From: an uncultured Solirubrobacteraceae bacterium
Lineage (GTDB): Bacteria; Actinomycetota; Thermoleophilia; Solirubrobacterales; Solirubrobacteraceae
NCBI GenBank assembly: GCA_902806215.1
Contig: CADCVT010000045.1
Coordinates: 1 to 29,581, forward strand
Direction of reading: 5' to 3'
Length of the DNA stretch: 29,581 nt
Shown: one piece after another, positions 1 to 6,596 of the stretch
Numbering within the stretch: the first letter of the stretch is position 1
Layout: every line of letters begins with the position of its first letter
Made by a program: the position numbers and the translations under genes
The notes under the pieces: model-generated
What the model was told of the DNA's origin: nothing
Databases searched by the model: none
What the model saw: only the letters and a program-made list of their open reading frames with translations

Positions 1-606
1 GGCGTTCGTGCGGAGCGCGACCATGGCGGCGAGGTGTCCGCCGGCGCTGTCGCCTCCGACGGCGATGCGCTCCGGGTCGACGTGGAGCTCCGTGCTTCTC
101 TCACGGACGTCGTTGAACGCGCCGACCGCATCGGTGAGTGGATCGGGCCAAGGGTGCTCTGGAGCTCTTCGGTAGTCGAAGCTGAGCACGCGCATCCCTG
201 CTGCCTTCGCGAGCGCGCGGCACGGTGCGTCGTGGGAGTCCAGATCGCCGACGACCCAGCCGCCGCCGTGGAAGAACAGCAGCAGCGAGGGAGAGGGATC
301 GTCGGGAACGTAGAGCCGCGCGGGCCGGTCGGCGATCGTGAGGTCGCGGACCTCGGGAAGCTCGATCCTCCGGCCGGCGATCATCTTCGTCGACGTGAGC
401 AGGTCCTCGCGACCCTTGGCCGGGCCGCGCTCCTCCACCGGAGGTCGCGGGTTCATGCGCTCGAGCCGCACGACCATCTGCGCGTCGAGGTCGAGCGTCA
501 GCCCGTCCTTCGTGTGGGGAGGACCGGCGATGATCCGCTTCACGCGCGGCGGAAGCCCCGCCAGCGCCCGGAACGCCGCGGCCTGAACCCGCTCGGCCGG
601 GGTCAC
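1..606 (-). CDS. alpha/beta hydrolase, HSL (lipase family IV) type; 3' end cut by window edge
   Basis: Read on the minus strand from GTG at 606, this frame stays open for 202 codons to the window edge, so the C-terminus (with the expected catalytic Asp and His) is missing. I see the two hallmarks of hormone-sensitive-lipase-like esterases: the oxyanion-hole motif FFHGGGWVVGD and, near the edge, the nucleophile elbow GGDSAGGH with the catalytic Ser. Between them lies DYRRAPEHPWP, also typical of this family. The family hydrolyses acyl or aryl esters in the cytoplasm; the substrate cannot be told from sequence. The GTG overlaps the TGA stop of the upstream small protein (603-605), so the two are probably translationally coupled and form one operon with the paralogous pair upstream. 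Confidence 0.88.
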   Translation of the reverse strand, partial: MTPAERVQAAAFRALAGLPPRVKRIIAGPPHTKDGLTLDLDAQMVVRLERMNPRPPVEERGPAKGREDLLTSTKMIAGRRIELPEVRDLTIADRPARLYVPDDPSPSLLLFFHGGGWVVGDLDSHDAPCRALAKAAGMRVLSFDYRRAPEHPWPDPLTDAVGAFNDVRERSTELHVDPERIAVGGDSAGGHLAAMVALRTNA

Positions 607-935
607 GGGGTCGGGTCGACCTGGCGGCCAGACGGCAGGACGCCGAACAGCGGTGGGCCGTGCCACTCGACGACCTGACCGCCCATGAGGAGGTTGAGCG
701 CGCCGCTCGAGCCTCCGCCGGTCGCCGTCACCGCGGCGGCGTTCGCGTTGCGACCCGCCGTGCTCGTCAGGATCGCGCCTGCACCGCCCAGCCCGAAGAC
801 GGTGCCGAGCAACGCAAGCCACTGCCGACGGCCAGGCCCGAAGAGGATCCTGCCCGGAGCGACCTCCTCTTCGACGAGTCGCTGCGGCTTCGGTGGCTTC
901 CGCATCGGATCGGGCGTGTGCTGGTCGGTCCGCAT
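603..935 (-). CDS. small protein with twin-arginine-like N-terminal signal, tandem paralog 1
   Basis: 110 residues from ATG 935. I do not recognise a named family. The protein has a polar N-terminus (MRTDQHTPDP...), a conserved acidic patch VEEEVAPGR, then FGPGRRQWLALLGTVFGLGG, in which an RR pair followed by a hydrophobic stretch resembles a Tat signal or single membrane anchor. A small Ala/Gly/Ser-rich region follows, then a C-terminus with HGPPLFGVLPSGRQVDP. It is clearly paralogous to the protein encoded at 945-1322: the start MRTDQ, the VEEEVA.GR.LFGPGRRQWLA.LGTV block, the STA.R.AN.AAV stretch and a downstream N-L-L are shared. A -10-like TAGGGT ends 6 nt before the ATG. Its stop overlaps the start of the esterase at 606. 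Function unknown; a role as a small exported or membrane-attached partner of the esterase is only an inference from linkage. Confidence 0.72.
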   Translation of the reverse strand: MRTDQHTPDPMRKPPKPQRLVEEEVAPGRILFGPGRRQWLALLGTVFGLGGAGAILTSTAGRNANAAAVTATGGGSSGALNLLMGGQVVEWHGPPLFGVLPSGRQVDPTP

Positions 936-941
936 GGGGGA

Positions 942-947
942 ACCCTA
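942..947 (-). promoter_or_regulatory. predicted -10 (TAGGGT) for leaderless expression of the 935 gene
   Basis: Minus-strand TAGGGT ends 6 nt before the ATG at 935. Its TAG is also the stop codon of the upstream paralog (945-947). The surrounding sequence (GGGCGTAGGGTTCC before ATGCGGACC) matches the equivalent site of the other paralog (GGGCGTACGCTTCC before ATGCGGACC), so the promoter seems to have been duplicated with the gene. Confidence 0.5.
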
Positions 948-1322
948 CGCCCGCTGCGCCGGGTCGAGCCGGCGGCCCGCGGGCAGGATCGCGTGGAGGC
1001 CCGGGCCCTCGACCTTGCGGACCGGCTCCGACCCACCGCACCAGCTGAAGATCTCGAGGCAATCGCCGTAGAGCAGATTCGAGGCACCAGTCGTCTGGCT
1101 GACGGCCGCACCGTTCGCACCGCGATACGCGGTGCTCGAGAGTGTCGCGCTCGCTCCGCCCATGCCGAGCACCGTGCCGAGGATCGCCAGCCACTGCCTG
1201 CGTCCCGGGCCGAAGAGGAGCCTCCCGAGAGCGACCTCCTCCTCGACGAGCGGTTGCGGCTTCACGGCGAGCGCCTCACGCGCGTTCCGCACGACCTCGA
1301 GCCACGGCTGATCGGTCCGCAT
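945..1322 (-). CDS. small protein with twin-arginine-like N-terminal signal, tandem paralog 2
   Basis: 125 residues from ATG 1322; the first gene of the minus-strand group. It shares with its downstream neighbour the start MRTDQ, the block VEEEVALGRLLFGPGRRQWL and the following hydrophobic, Gly/Ala-rich segment, then STAYRGANGAAV. Its own C-terminal part carries two cysteines (GDCLEIFSWCGG) that the other paralog lacks, then GLHAILPAGRRLDPAQRA, which parallels the FGVLPSGRQVDPTP tail of the other copy. The RR-Q-W-L-A segment followed by about 18 apolar residues could be a Tat signal or an N-terminal anchor. No known domain is recognisable. Predicted leaderless from TACGCT at 1329-1334. The gene is divergent from lgt, and the two promoters share a 38-bp gap. 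Confidence 0.72.
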   Translation of the reverse strand: MRTDQPWLEVVRNAREALAVKPQPLVEEEVALGRLLFGPGRRQWLAILGTVLGMGGASATLSSTAYRGANGAAVSQTTGASNLLYGDCLEIFSWCGGSEPVRKVEGPGLHAILPAGRRLDPAQRA

Positions 1323-1328
1323 GCCGGA

Positions 1329-1334
1329 AGCGTA
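1329..1334 (-). promoter_or_regulatory. predicted -10 (TACGCT) for the 1322 gene
   Basis: Minus-strand TACGCT ends 6 nt before ATG 1322. There is no Shine-Dalgarno sequence in the short leader, which fits a leaderless transcript. Confidence 0.5.
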
Positions 1335-1345
1335 CGCCCGCCGAG

Positions 1346-1351
1346 TAGCCT
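1346..1351 (+). promoter_or_regulatory. predicted -10 (TAGCCT) for lgt
   Basis: TAGCCT ends 9 nt before the GTG start of lgt. I see no ribosome binding site between them and no TTGACA-like box upstream. Transcription starting about 7 nt downstream would begin at or next to the start codon. Confidence 0.55.
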
Positions 1352-1360
1352 GCGACGCCG

Positions 1361-2152
1361 GTGCAGCCCGAGATCGACATCTTCGGCTTCGAGCTCAAGA
1401 CGTTCGGGCTCATGTTCGCGTTGAACTTCGTCGCCTGGGGCGCGATCGCGAACCGGCGCTTCAAGGAGATCGGCAAGCCGCAGGACTGGGCGTGGGAGCT
1501 CGTGATCGTCGCGCTCGCCGGCGGCTTCGTCGGGGCACGGCTGTACTGGATCGCCCAGAACTGGGACGAGGCGCAGGACGACCTGCTCGGCAGCGTGTTC
1601 GCCGGCTCCGGGCTCATCTGGTACGGCGGCCTGCTCGGCGGCGCCCTCGCCGTCTACGTCTGGGCCAAGCGCAAGAAGTTCTGGACGCCGGAGCTGCTCG
1701 ACTTCGCGGCCGTCGGCCTGCCGATCGGCTACGCGATCGGGCGCATCGGCTGCCAGCTCTCCGGAGACGGCGACTACGGCGGGATGTCGTCGCTGCCGTG
1801 GGCGATGCCGTTCCCCGACGGGACGGTCCCGACGACCGACGAGGTCCACCCGACGCCGCTGTACGAGACGCTCTTCATGGGCACGGCCGGGTTCCTGCTG
1901 TGGCAGATCCGCGACCGCGTGCGCCCCGGCGTGCTCTTCGCGTTCTACCTCGTGATCGCCGGGTTCGAGCGGTTCTTCGTCGAGTTCGTCCGCCGCAACG
2001 AGGACGTCGCGATCGGCCTGACCGCGGCGCAGCTCGAGTCGCTCGCGCTGTTCGTCCTCGGCGTGATCGTCGTGCTGCGGATGCGCCGCAGCGGCCCCCT
2101 CTTCCTCAGCGAGCCGACGCCCCACGCGGCAGCGGCACCCGCCCGAGCCTGA
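1361..2152 (+). CDS. lgt: prolipoprotein diacylglyceryl transferase
   Basis: 263 residues from GTG 1361. Lgt moves a diacylglyceryl group from phosphatidylglycerol to the lipobox cysteine of prelipoproteins in the cytoplasmic membrane. The sequence shows the family signature region YAIGRIGCQLSGDGDYG, the HPTPLYE motif and the C-terminal ERFFVEFVRRNED segment. About seven hydrophobic spans are visible (for example LVIVALAGGFVGARLYWIA and VLFAFYLVIAGF). Length is normal for the actinobacterial family. GTG was chosen because it sits 9 nt after a TAGCCT -10 and the homologous region begins at once (EIDIFGFELKTFGL). Its stop lies 4 nt from the convergent permease stop at 2157. A likely client in this window is the lipoprotein at 15362. 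Confidence 0.95.
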   Translation: MQPEIDIFGFELKTFGLMFALNFVAWGAIANRRFKEIGKPQDWAWELVIVALAGGFVGARLYWIAQNWDEAQDDLLGSVFAGSGLIWYGGLLGGALAVYVWAKRKKFWTPELLDFAAVGLPIGYAIGRIGCQLSGDGDYGGMSSLPWAMPFPDGTVPTTDEVHPTPLYETLFMGTAGFLLWQIRDRVRPGVLFAFYLVIAGFERFFVEFVRRNEDVAIGLTAAQLESLALFVLGVIVVLRMRRSGPLFLSEPTPHAAAAPARA

Positions 2153-2156
2153 CCTC

Positions 2157-2981
2157 TCACGACTCTCCGGCGAGCGCCTCGAGCGCGCTGCGGCGACCGG
2201 TCTCGCTCCCGCCTCGGACGGCGAGGACCGCCAGGGCGACCAGGCACGCGGTCAGCGCGACCGACGCTCCGGCGGCGACGTCGAGGCGGTCCGACGCGAC
2301 GAGCCCGATCGCTCCGCTCCCCGCGCCGATCAGCGCGGCGGCGACCAGCTCCGCCGGCAGCGTCGCCGCGACGCGGTGCGCCGCGACCGCGGGGGCGATG
2401 AGCAGCGCGACCACGAGGAGGTTCCCGAGGCCTTGGACGGCGACCACCACGGCGACGCCGAGGAGCGCGAGGACGCCGAGGCCGACGTGCGCCGGGCTGC
2501 TCCCGAACGCGGGCGCCGACGCGGGGTCGTGGGCGGCGAGCGTGAGGGGCCGGTGGCCGGCGGCGAGGAGGAGCGGCACGCCGACCGCGAGTGCGGCCGC
2601 CGCGATCAGGTCGCCGTCGGTCACGCCGAGCAGGTCGCCGAACAGCAGTTCGCCGATCCGCGCGGGCGCGTCGGGGCTGAGCGCGATGAGCACGCCCGCG
2701 CCGAACGCGCCGGTCACCACGATCGCGATCGCGAGGTCGCCGCCGATCCGGCTGTCGCGCGCCGCGAACGCGATCAGCACAGCGGCGACGAGCACGCCGC
2801 CGGCGGCCCCGAGCAGCACCGGCGCACCCGCGATCGCGCCGAGCGCGAGGCCTGGCAGCATCGCGTGCGACAGCGACTCCGCCGCGTACGCCTGCCGGTA
2901 GGCCAGCAGCCACACCCCGAGCGACCCGCACGCGACGCCAAGCAGCACGGCTTCGAGCAGCGCGCGCTGGAAGACGCTCAC
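2157..2981 (-). CDS. metal (zinc/manganese) ABC transporter permease, ZnuB/MntB-like
   Basis: 274 residues from GTG 2981. The protein is almost wholly hydrophobic, with about eight to nine predicted spans, and belongs to the ABC-3 metal permease family: the N-terminal FQRALLEAVLLGVACGSLGVWLLAYR, the SLSHAMLPG segment (usually involved in contact with the ATPase or substrate path) and LLFGDLLGVTDGDL are typical. It is the last gene of the transporter operon and the second permease, so the complex may be a permease heterodimer. A GGGGAG Shine-Dalgarno lies just upstream of the GTG and is formed by the outer arm of the hairpin repeat at 2985-3061. Metal specificity is inferred from the Zur-like operator, not from the permease itself. 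Confidence 0.9.
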   Translation of the reverse strand: MSVFQRALLEAVLLGVACGSLGVWLLAYRQAYAAESLSHAMLPGLALGAIAGAPVLLGAAGGVLVAAVLIAFAARDSRIGGDLAIAIVVTGAFGAGVLIALSPDAPARIGELLFGDLLGVTDGDLIAAAALAVGVPLLLAAGHRPLTLAAHDPASAPAFGSSPAHVGLGVLALLGVAVVVAVQGLGNLLVVALLIAPAVAAHRVAATLPAELVAAALIGAGSGAIGLVASDRLDVAAGASVALTACLVALAVLAVRGGSETGRRSALEALAGES

Positions 2982-2984
2982 GGC

Positions 2985-3061
2985 TCCCCACTTCCGTAGA
3001 GGGGTCTGGCCCCTCCCCAGAAAAAGTGGGGAGGGGTCAGACCCCTCCTCAGAAGTGGGGA
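2985..3061. repeat. nested inverted repeat (REP-like hairpin) inside the metal-transport operon
   Basis: Outer arms TCCCCACTTC (2985-2994) and GAAGTGGGGA (3052-3061) are perfect complements. Inside are 21-bp arms (2999-3019 and 3027-3047) with one mismatch around a 7-nt loop GAAAAAG. Each inner arm contains a smaller near-palindrome, GGGGTC..GCCCC on the left and GGGGTCAGACCCC on the right. It lies between the stop of the ATPase gene and the start of the second permease. Confidence 0.9.
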
Positions 3062-3086
3062 TGTTCGGAGATAAAGAGGCCGCAAA

Positions 3087-3824
3087 TCAGTGATCGTGGT
3101 CGTGGTGGTGCGACTGGACCGCGAGCTCGCCGTCGTCCAGTACGACGAGGTCGTCGCCGTACGTGCGCTCGAGCGTCGACGATGTGAGCACCTCGTCGGG
3201 CGTGCCGAACGCGACCTGGCAGCCGTGCAGGCACAGGACGCGGTGCCACCGGCGCGCCTGGACGACGTCGTGCGTGGCGACGAGCAGCGTGCGGCCCTCG
3301 GCGGCGAGCTCGTCGAACAGGCCGAGGATCCGCTCCTCGCTCGCGGCGTCGACGCCCGCGAACGGCTCGTCGAGCAGCAGCACCTGCGGGTCCTTGACGA
3401 GCGCTCGGGCGATGAGCACCCGCCGGCGCTGGCCGCCCGACAGCGTCCCGAACCGTGCGTCCGCGCGGTCGGCAAGGCCGACCCGGTCGAGCGCCGCGCG
3501 GGCCGCGTCGCGGTCGGCGCGCGCGATCCGCCGGTACCACGGCGTCCGCGAGTACGCGCCCATGAGCGCGACGTCGAGCGCCGACACCGGGAAGTCCAGG
3601 CGGGCGCGGTCGCCCTGCGGCACCGACCCGACGGTGCCGTCGACGGCGACGGTCCCCTCGTGCGGCAGGTCGCCGAGCAGGACGCGGAAGAGCGTCGTCT
3701 TGCCGCCGCCGTTCGGCCCGAGCACGCCGACGACCTGGCCGGCGCGCGCGTCGAAGCTCACGTCGGTCAGCACGGGCGCGCCGTCGTAGCCCGCGGACAA
3801 CCTGTCCGCTCGGACGCCCGTCAT
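3087..3824 (-). CDS. metal ABC transporter ATP-binding protein, ZnuC-like, with His-rich tail
   Basis: 245 residues from ATG 3824, which overlaps the stop of the upstream permease by 4 bp (ATGA). All nucleotide-binding motifs are visible: Walker A GPNGGGKTT near residue 40, the signature LSGGQRRR, Walker B VLLLDEP with the catalytic Glu, and the switch His in ATHD. It energises import through the two neighbouring permeases at the cytoplasmic face of the membrane. The C-terminus ends in SHHHDHDH, a cluster of possible metal ligands that is not part of the core ABC fold and fits a zinc-related role. No substrate-binding lipoprotein gene is found next to the operon. Confidence 0.93.
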   Translation of the reverse strand: MTGVRADRLSAGYDGAPVLTDVSFDARAGQVVGVLGPNGGGKTTLFRVLLGDLPHEGTVAVDGTVGSVPQGDRARLDFPVSALDVALMGAYSRTPWYRRIARADRDAARAALDRVGLADRADARFGTLSGGQRRRVLIARALVKDPQVLLLDEPFAGVDAASEERILGLFDELAAEGRTLLVATHDVVQARRWHRVLCLHGCQVAFGTPDEVLTSSTLERTYGDDLVVLDDGELAVQSHHHDHDH

Positions 3825-4600
3825 CGCCGCACCACCGCGACGACGAGGAAGAGCGCGGCTCCGAGGGTCGCGATGACCGGCCCCGGCGGGAGGTCCCACC
3901 GGTAGGCCAGCAGCAGCCCGCCGCTGCCCTCGAGCACCGCAAGCGCGACGGCGAGGGCACGTAAGGTCGGCACGTCGCGCGCGAGCAGCCGCGCAGTCGC
4001 GGCCGGCACGACGAGCAGCGCGCCGACGAGCAGCGCGCCGACCGCGGCCAGCGACGCGACGACGACGAGCGCGAGCACCCCGAGCAGCAGCGCGTCGCCG
4101 AGCCCCGCGCGGACGCCGAGCGCGGGCGCGCCGGACGGGTCGAAGCCCGACGCGAGCCACGTGCGCCCGAGCGCCGCCGTGGCGGCGAGCGCGACGCAGG
4201 CGGCGGCGAACGACACCGCGAGGTCGCCGTCGCCGACTCCGAGCAGCGTCCCGAACAGCAGCCGGTCGGCGCCGCCGGCCTGCGGATAGACGTCGCTGGC
4301 GAGGATCGTGCCGAGCGCGAGCATGGTCACGAGCAGCAGGCCGGTCGCCGCGTCGGGAGCCGCGCCGCGCCGTCGCACGAGCCGCTCCAGCCCGCCGGCG
4401 TAGAGCAGCCCCGCGCCGAGCGCCGCGACCTGCGCCGGCAGGCCCCACGGCCCGGCGACCACGAGCCCGGGGAACGTCGCCGACCCGGCCGCGTGCGTGA
4501 AGAACGCAAGGCGCCGCAGCACGACCCAGGTCCCGAGCAGCCCGCCCGCGATCCCGAGGAGCACGACCTCGAGCAGCGCGCGCTGAAGGAACTCGGGCAC
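3821..4600 (-). CDS. metal (zinc/manganese) ABC transporter permease, ZnuB-like; first gene of operon
   Basis: 259 residues from GTG 4600. ABC-3 family permease: it opens with FLQRALLEVVLLGIAGGLLG, very like the second permease of the operon, and has the GSATFPGLVV and LLFGTLLGVGDGDL segments in the same places, so the two are paralogs. About eight membrane spans. GTG was chosen because a -10-like TAAGGT ends 8 nt upstream and a Fur-family-like palindrome sits just behind that. The gene follows the hydrolase stop (4632) by only 31 nt, yet this gap holds a complete candidate promoter and operator, so the transporter probably has its own regulated transcript. Confidence 0.9.
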   Translation of the reverse strand: MPEFLQRALLEVVLLGIAGGLLGTWVVLRRLAFFTHAAGSATFPGLVVAGPWGLPAQVAALGAGLLYAGGLERLVRRRGAAPDAATGLLLVTMLALGTILASDVYPQAGGADRLLFGTLLGVGDGDLAVSFAAACVALAATAALGRTWLASGFDPSGAPALGVRAGLGDALLLGVLALVVVASLAAVGALLVGALLVVPAATARLLARDVPTLRALAVALAVLEGSGGLLLAYRWDLPPGPVIATLGAALFLVVAVVRR

Positions 4601-4608
4601 GGCCGCGG

Positions 4609-4614
4609 ACCTTA
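4609..4614 (-). promoter_or_regulatory. predicted -10 (TAAGGT) of the metal-transport operon
   Basis: Minus-strand TAAGGT ends 8 nt before the GTG at 4600, again leaving no room for a Shine-Dalgarno. It is one nucleotide downstream of the palindrome at 4616-4630. Confidence 0.5.
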
Positions 4615-4615
4615 T

Positions 4616-4630
4616 CGAGAACGGTTCTCA
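4616..4630 (-). promoter_or_regulatory. candidate Zur/Fur-family operator
   Basis: Minus-strand TGAGAACCGTTCTCG is a 7-1-7 inverted repeat in which only the outermost pair does not match. It has the TGA-AA-n-TT-TC layout of actinobacterial Zur boxes and abuts the -10 of a zinc-type ABC operon. A bound repressor would block RNA polymerase. The regulator gene itself is not in the window. Confidence 0.6.
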
Positions 4631-4631
4631 G

Positions 4632-5315
4632 CTAGGCGAGGAGCGCCTTGACCAGCCACCGCGCCGCGAACGCCTGCAGCTCGGGGTCGTGCTGCACCGA
4701 GCGGTGGTGGCCGCCGGGCGTGACGATGAGGCGGCTGCCGGGCGCGACGGCGTGGAGCGCGCGCGAGTGCTCGACCGGGACGGTCTCGTCGCCGTCGGCG
4801 TGCAGGAGCAGCAGGCGCTCGCCGAGCTCGCGCGCGGCCACCTCGAGGTCGTGCGACGCGAGCAGCCGGTCGAGCCCGGGCCGGTCGGCGCGGAACTCGA
4901 AGGCGCGCAGCCGCAGCCCGCGCAAGAGGCCGGCGCTCGTGGCCGGGCAGATCGCCACGACCGCATTGGCCCGCACGCGCGAGGCGGCGGCCAGCGCGAG
5001 CCAACCGCCCATCGACGAGCCGCGCAGGCCGACCGGCCCTTCGGGCAGGAGCGAGCGGATCGTCGCCACGTCCTCCAAAGCGCCCTCCCCGAGGTCGCCC
5101 TCGCTCTCGCCGTGTCCGCGCTGGTCGAAGCAGACCGACGCCAGGCCGTTGGCGCGCAGCTCGCGTGCGAAGTCGAAGTGGCTCTCCTTGGCCGATCCGG
5201 CGCCGTGGAGGACGATCACCCCGGCCCGCGGCGGGCCCGACGCGGGGGAGAACAACGCATAGGAGAGGCCGTCCAGCGTGCCGAGCTGCGGCGGATCGGG
5301 GGCTACGAGGCGCAC
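4632..5315 (-). CDS. alpha/beta hydrolase (serine aminopeptidase/dienelactone-hydrolase-like)
   Basis: About 227 residues if GTG 5315 is the start; an in-frame GTG at 5333 would add six residues. Visible elements are the oxyanion-hole region VIVLHGAGSAKESH, CFDQRGHGES, the nucleophile elbow GLRGSSMGGW with the catalytic Ser, an acid Asp in HADGDETVP, and the catalytic His in TPGGHHRS. This is a complete triad of a soluble alpha/beta hydrolase; the substrate is not predictable. The gene is divergent from lysA. The CATACT element at 5321-5326 lies just upstream of both starts and may serve both. It is transcribed towards the metal-transport operon, whose promoter begins immediately after this stop. 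Confidence 0.85.
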   Translation of the reverse strand: MRLVAPDPPQLGTLDGLSYALFSPASGPPRAGVIVLHGAGSAKESHFDFARELRANGLASVCFDQRGHGESEGDLGEGALEDVATIRSLLPEGPVGLRGSSMGGWLALAAASRVRANAVVAICPATSAGLLRGLRLRAFEFRADRPGLDRLLASHDLEVAARELGERLLLLHADGDETVPVEHSRALHAVAPGSRLIVTPGGHHRSVQHDPELQAFAARWLVKALLA

Positions 5316-5320
5316 CGCGT

Positions 5321-5326
5321 CATACT
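5321..5326 (+). promoter_or_regulatory. predicted -10 (CATACT) for lysA
   Basis: CATACT ends 10 nt before ATG 5337. The same TA-containing core read on the minus strand (CAGTAT) ends 4 nt before GTG 5315, so it may drive both divergent genes. Confidence 0.4.
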
Positions 5327-5336
5327 GGCGCACCGC

Positions 5337-6596
5337 ATGGCGGTCAGCACCTCCCTCTCTCACGTGTACCCCCGCAACGCCGCGCTCGACGGCCGCGGGC
5401 GGCTCCACGTCGGCGGCTGCGACGTCCTCGAGATGGCCGCGGTCTTCGGCACGCCGGCCTACCTCGTCGACGAGGACGACCTGCGCGGTCGCGCCCGGGA
5501 GTTCAAGGCCGCCTTCGAGGGCCTGCACGACGACGTCCAGCTCGTCTTCGCCACGAAGGCGTTCCCCTGCACCGCCGTGCTGCGGCTGTTCGCCGAGGAG
5601 GGCCTGGGCTGCGACGTCGCGTCCGGGGGCGAGCTCGCGCTGGCGCTGAAGGCCGGCGTCCCGCCCGAGAAGATCCACCTGCACGGCAACGCCAAGAGCG
5701 AGCAGGAGATCGCCCAGGCGCTCGAGGCGCGGATCGGCGACATCGTCGTCGACAACTTCGACGACCTCGACAAGCTCGAGCGGCTCGTGCCCGAGGACCG
5801 CGTGCAGCCGGTGCAGCTGCGCATCACCCCGGACGTCGCGGGCGACACCCACGCGGCGATCTCGACCGGCCAGGCCGACTCGAAGTTCGGCTTCGGCCTC
5901 GACGAGGCGCGCGTCGCGATCGACCGGGTCGCCGACAACCCGCGGATCAGCCTCACCGGCCTGCACGCGCACATCGGCTCGCAGCTGCTGGCGCTCCAGC
6001 CGTTCCGCCTCGCCGTCGCCGCGATGGCCTCGCTCGGGCACTTCGAGACGGTCAACCTCGGCGGCGGCCTCGGCGTCGCCTACCACCGCGCGGAGGAGGC
6101 GCCGCGCATCGCCGACTACGCGCGGGCCAAGGTCGATGCCGTGCATCAGCACTTCGGCAAGGACGTGACGATCATGGACGAGCCCGGCCGCGCGCTCGTC
6201 GCCAACAGCACGGTGACGCTCTACCGCGTGCAGTCGGTCAAGCGCAACGTCTCGACCTTGGTCGGCGTCGACGGAGGGATGTCGGACAACCTGCGCCCGA
6301 TGCTCTACGGAGCGCGGTACGAGGCCGAGGTCGCCGACCGCTTCGGCGGCGACACGCCGTGCCACCTCGTGGGCAAGCACTGCGAGTCCGGCGACGTGAT
6401 CATCCAGGCCGCCAACCTCAACCACCCGGCGCCGGGCGACGTCGTGGTCACGCCCGCCACCGGCGGCTACGGCTACTCGATGGCCAACAACTACAACGGC
6501 CAGCCGCGCGCCCCCGTGATCTTCTGCAAGGACGGCGACGCCCGCGTCGTCGTGCGCCGCGAGACCTACGACGACCTGCTGGCGCGCGACGTATGA
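5337..6596 (+). CDS. lysA: diaminopimelate decarboxylase
   Basis: 419 residues. LysA decarboxylates meso-diaminopimelate to L-lysine, the last step of lysine synthesis, using PLP. Motifs seen are the PLP-binding Lys in FATKAFPC (about residue 74), the HIGSQ motif, the glycine-rich phosphate-binding loop VNLGGGLGVAY, EPGRALVAN, and CESGD, whose Cys contributes to the active site of the partner subunit. ATG 5337 gives the normal length and follows a -10-like element. The stop overlaps the ATG of hom by 4 bp, so the two are translationally coupled. The N-terminal residues MAVSTSLSHVYPRNA fit the actinobacterial family. Confidence 0.96.
   Translation: MAVSTSLSHVYPRNAALDGRGRLHVGGCDVLEMAAVFGTPAYLVDEDDLRGRAREFKAAFEGLHDDVQLVFATKAFPCTAVLRLFAEEGLGCDVASGGELALALKAGVPPEKIHLHGNAKSEQEIAQALEARIGDIVVDNFDDLDKLERLVPEDRVQPVQLRITPDVAGDTHAAISTGQADSKFGFGLDEARVAIDRVADNPRISLTGLHAHIGSQLLALQPFRLAVAAMASLGHFETVNLGGGLGVAYHRAEEAPRIADYARAKVDAVHQHFGKDVTIMDEPGRALVANSTVTLYRVQSVKRNVSTLVGVDGGMSDNLRPMLYGARYEAEVADRFGGDTPCHLVGKHCESGDVIIQAANLNHPAPGDVVVTPATGGYGYSMANNYNGQPRAPVIFCKDGDARVVVRRETYDDLLARDV

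Noticed and set aside
1321..2901. 526-residue open frame covering lgt on the same strand
   Set aside because: It is an Arg/Ala-rich shadow frame of lgt and the opposite-strand permease; lgt and the permease have clear family motifs.
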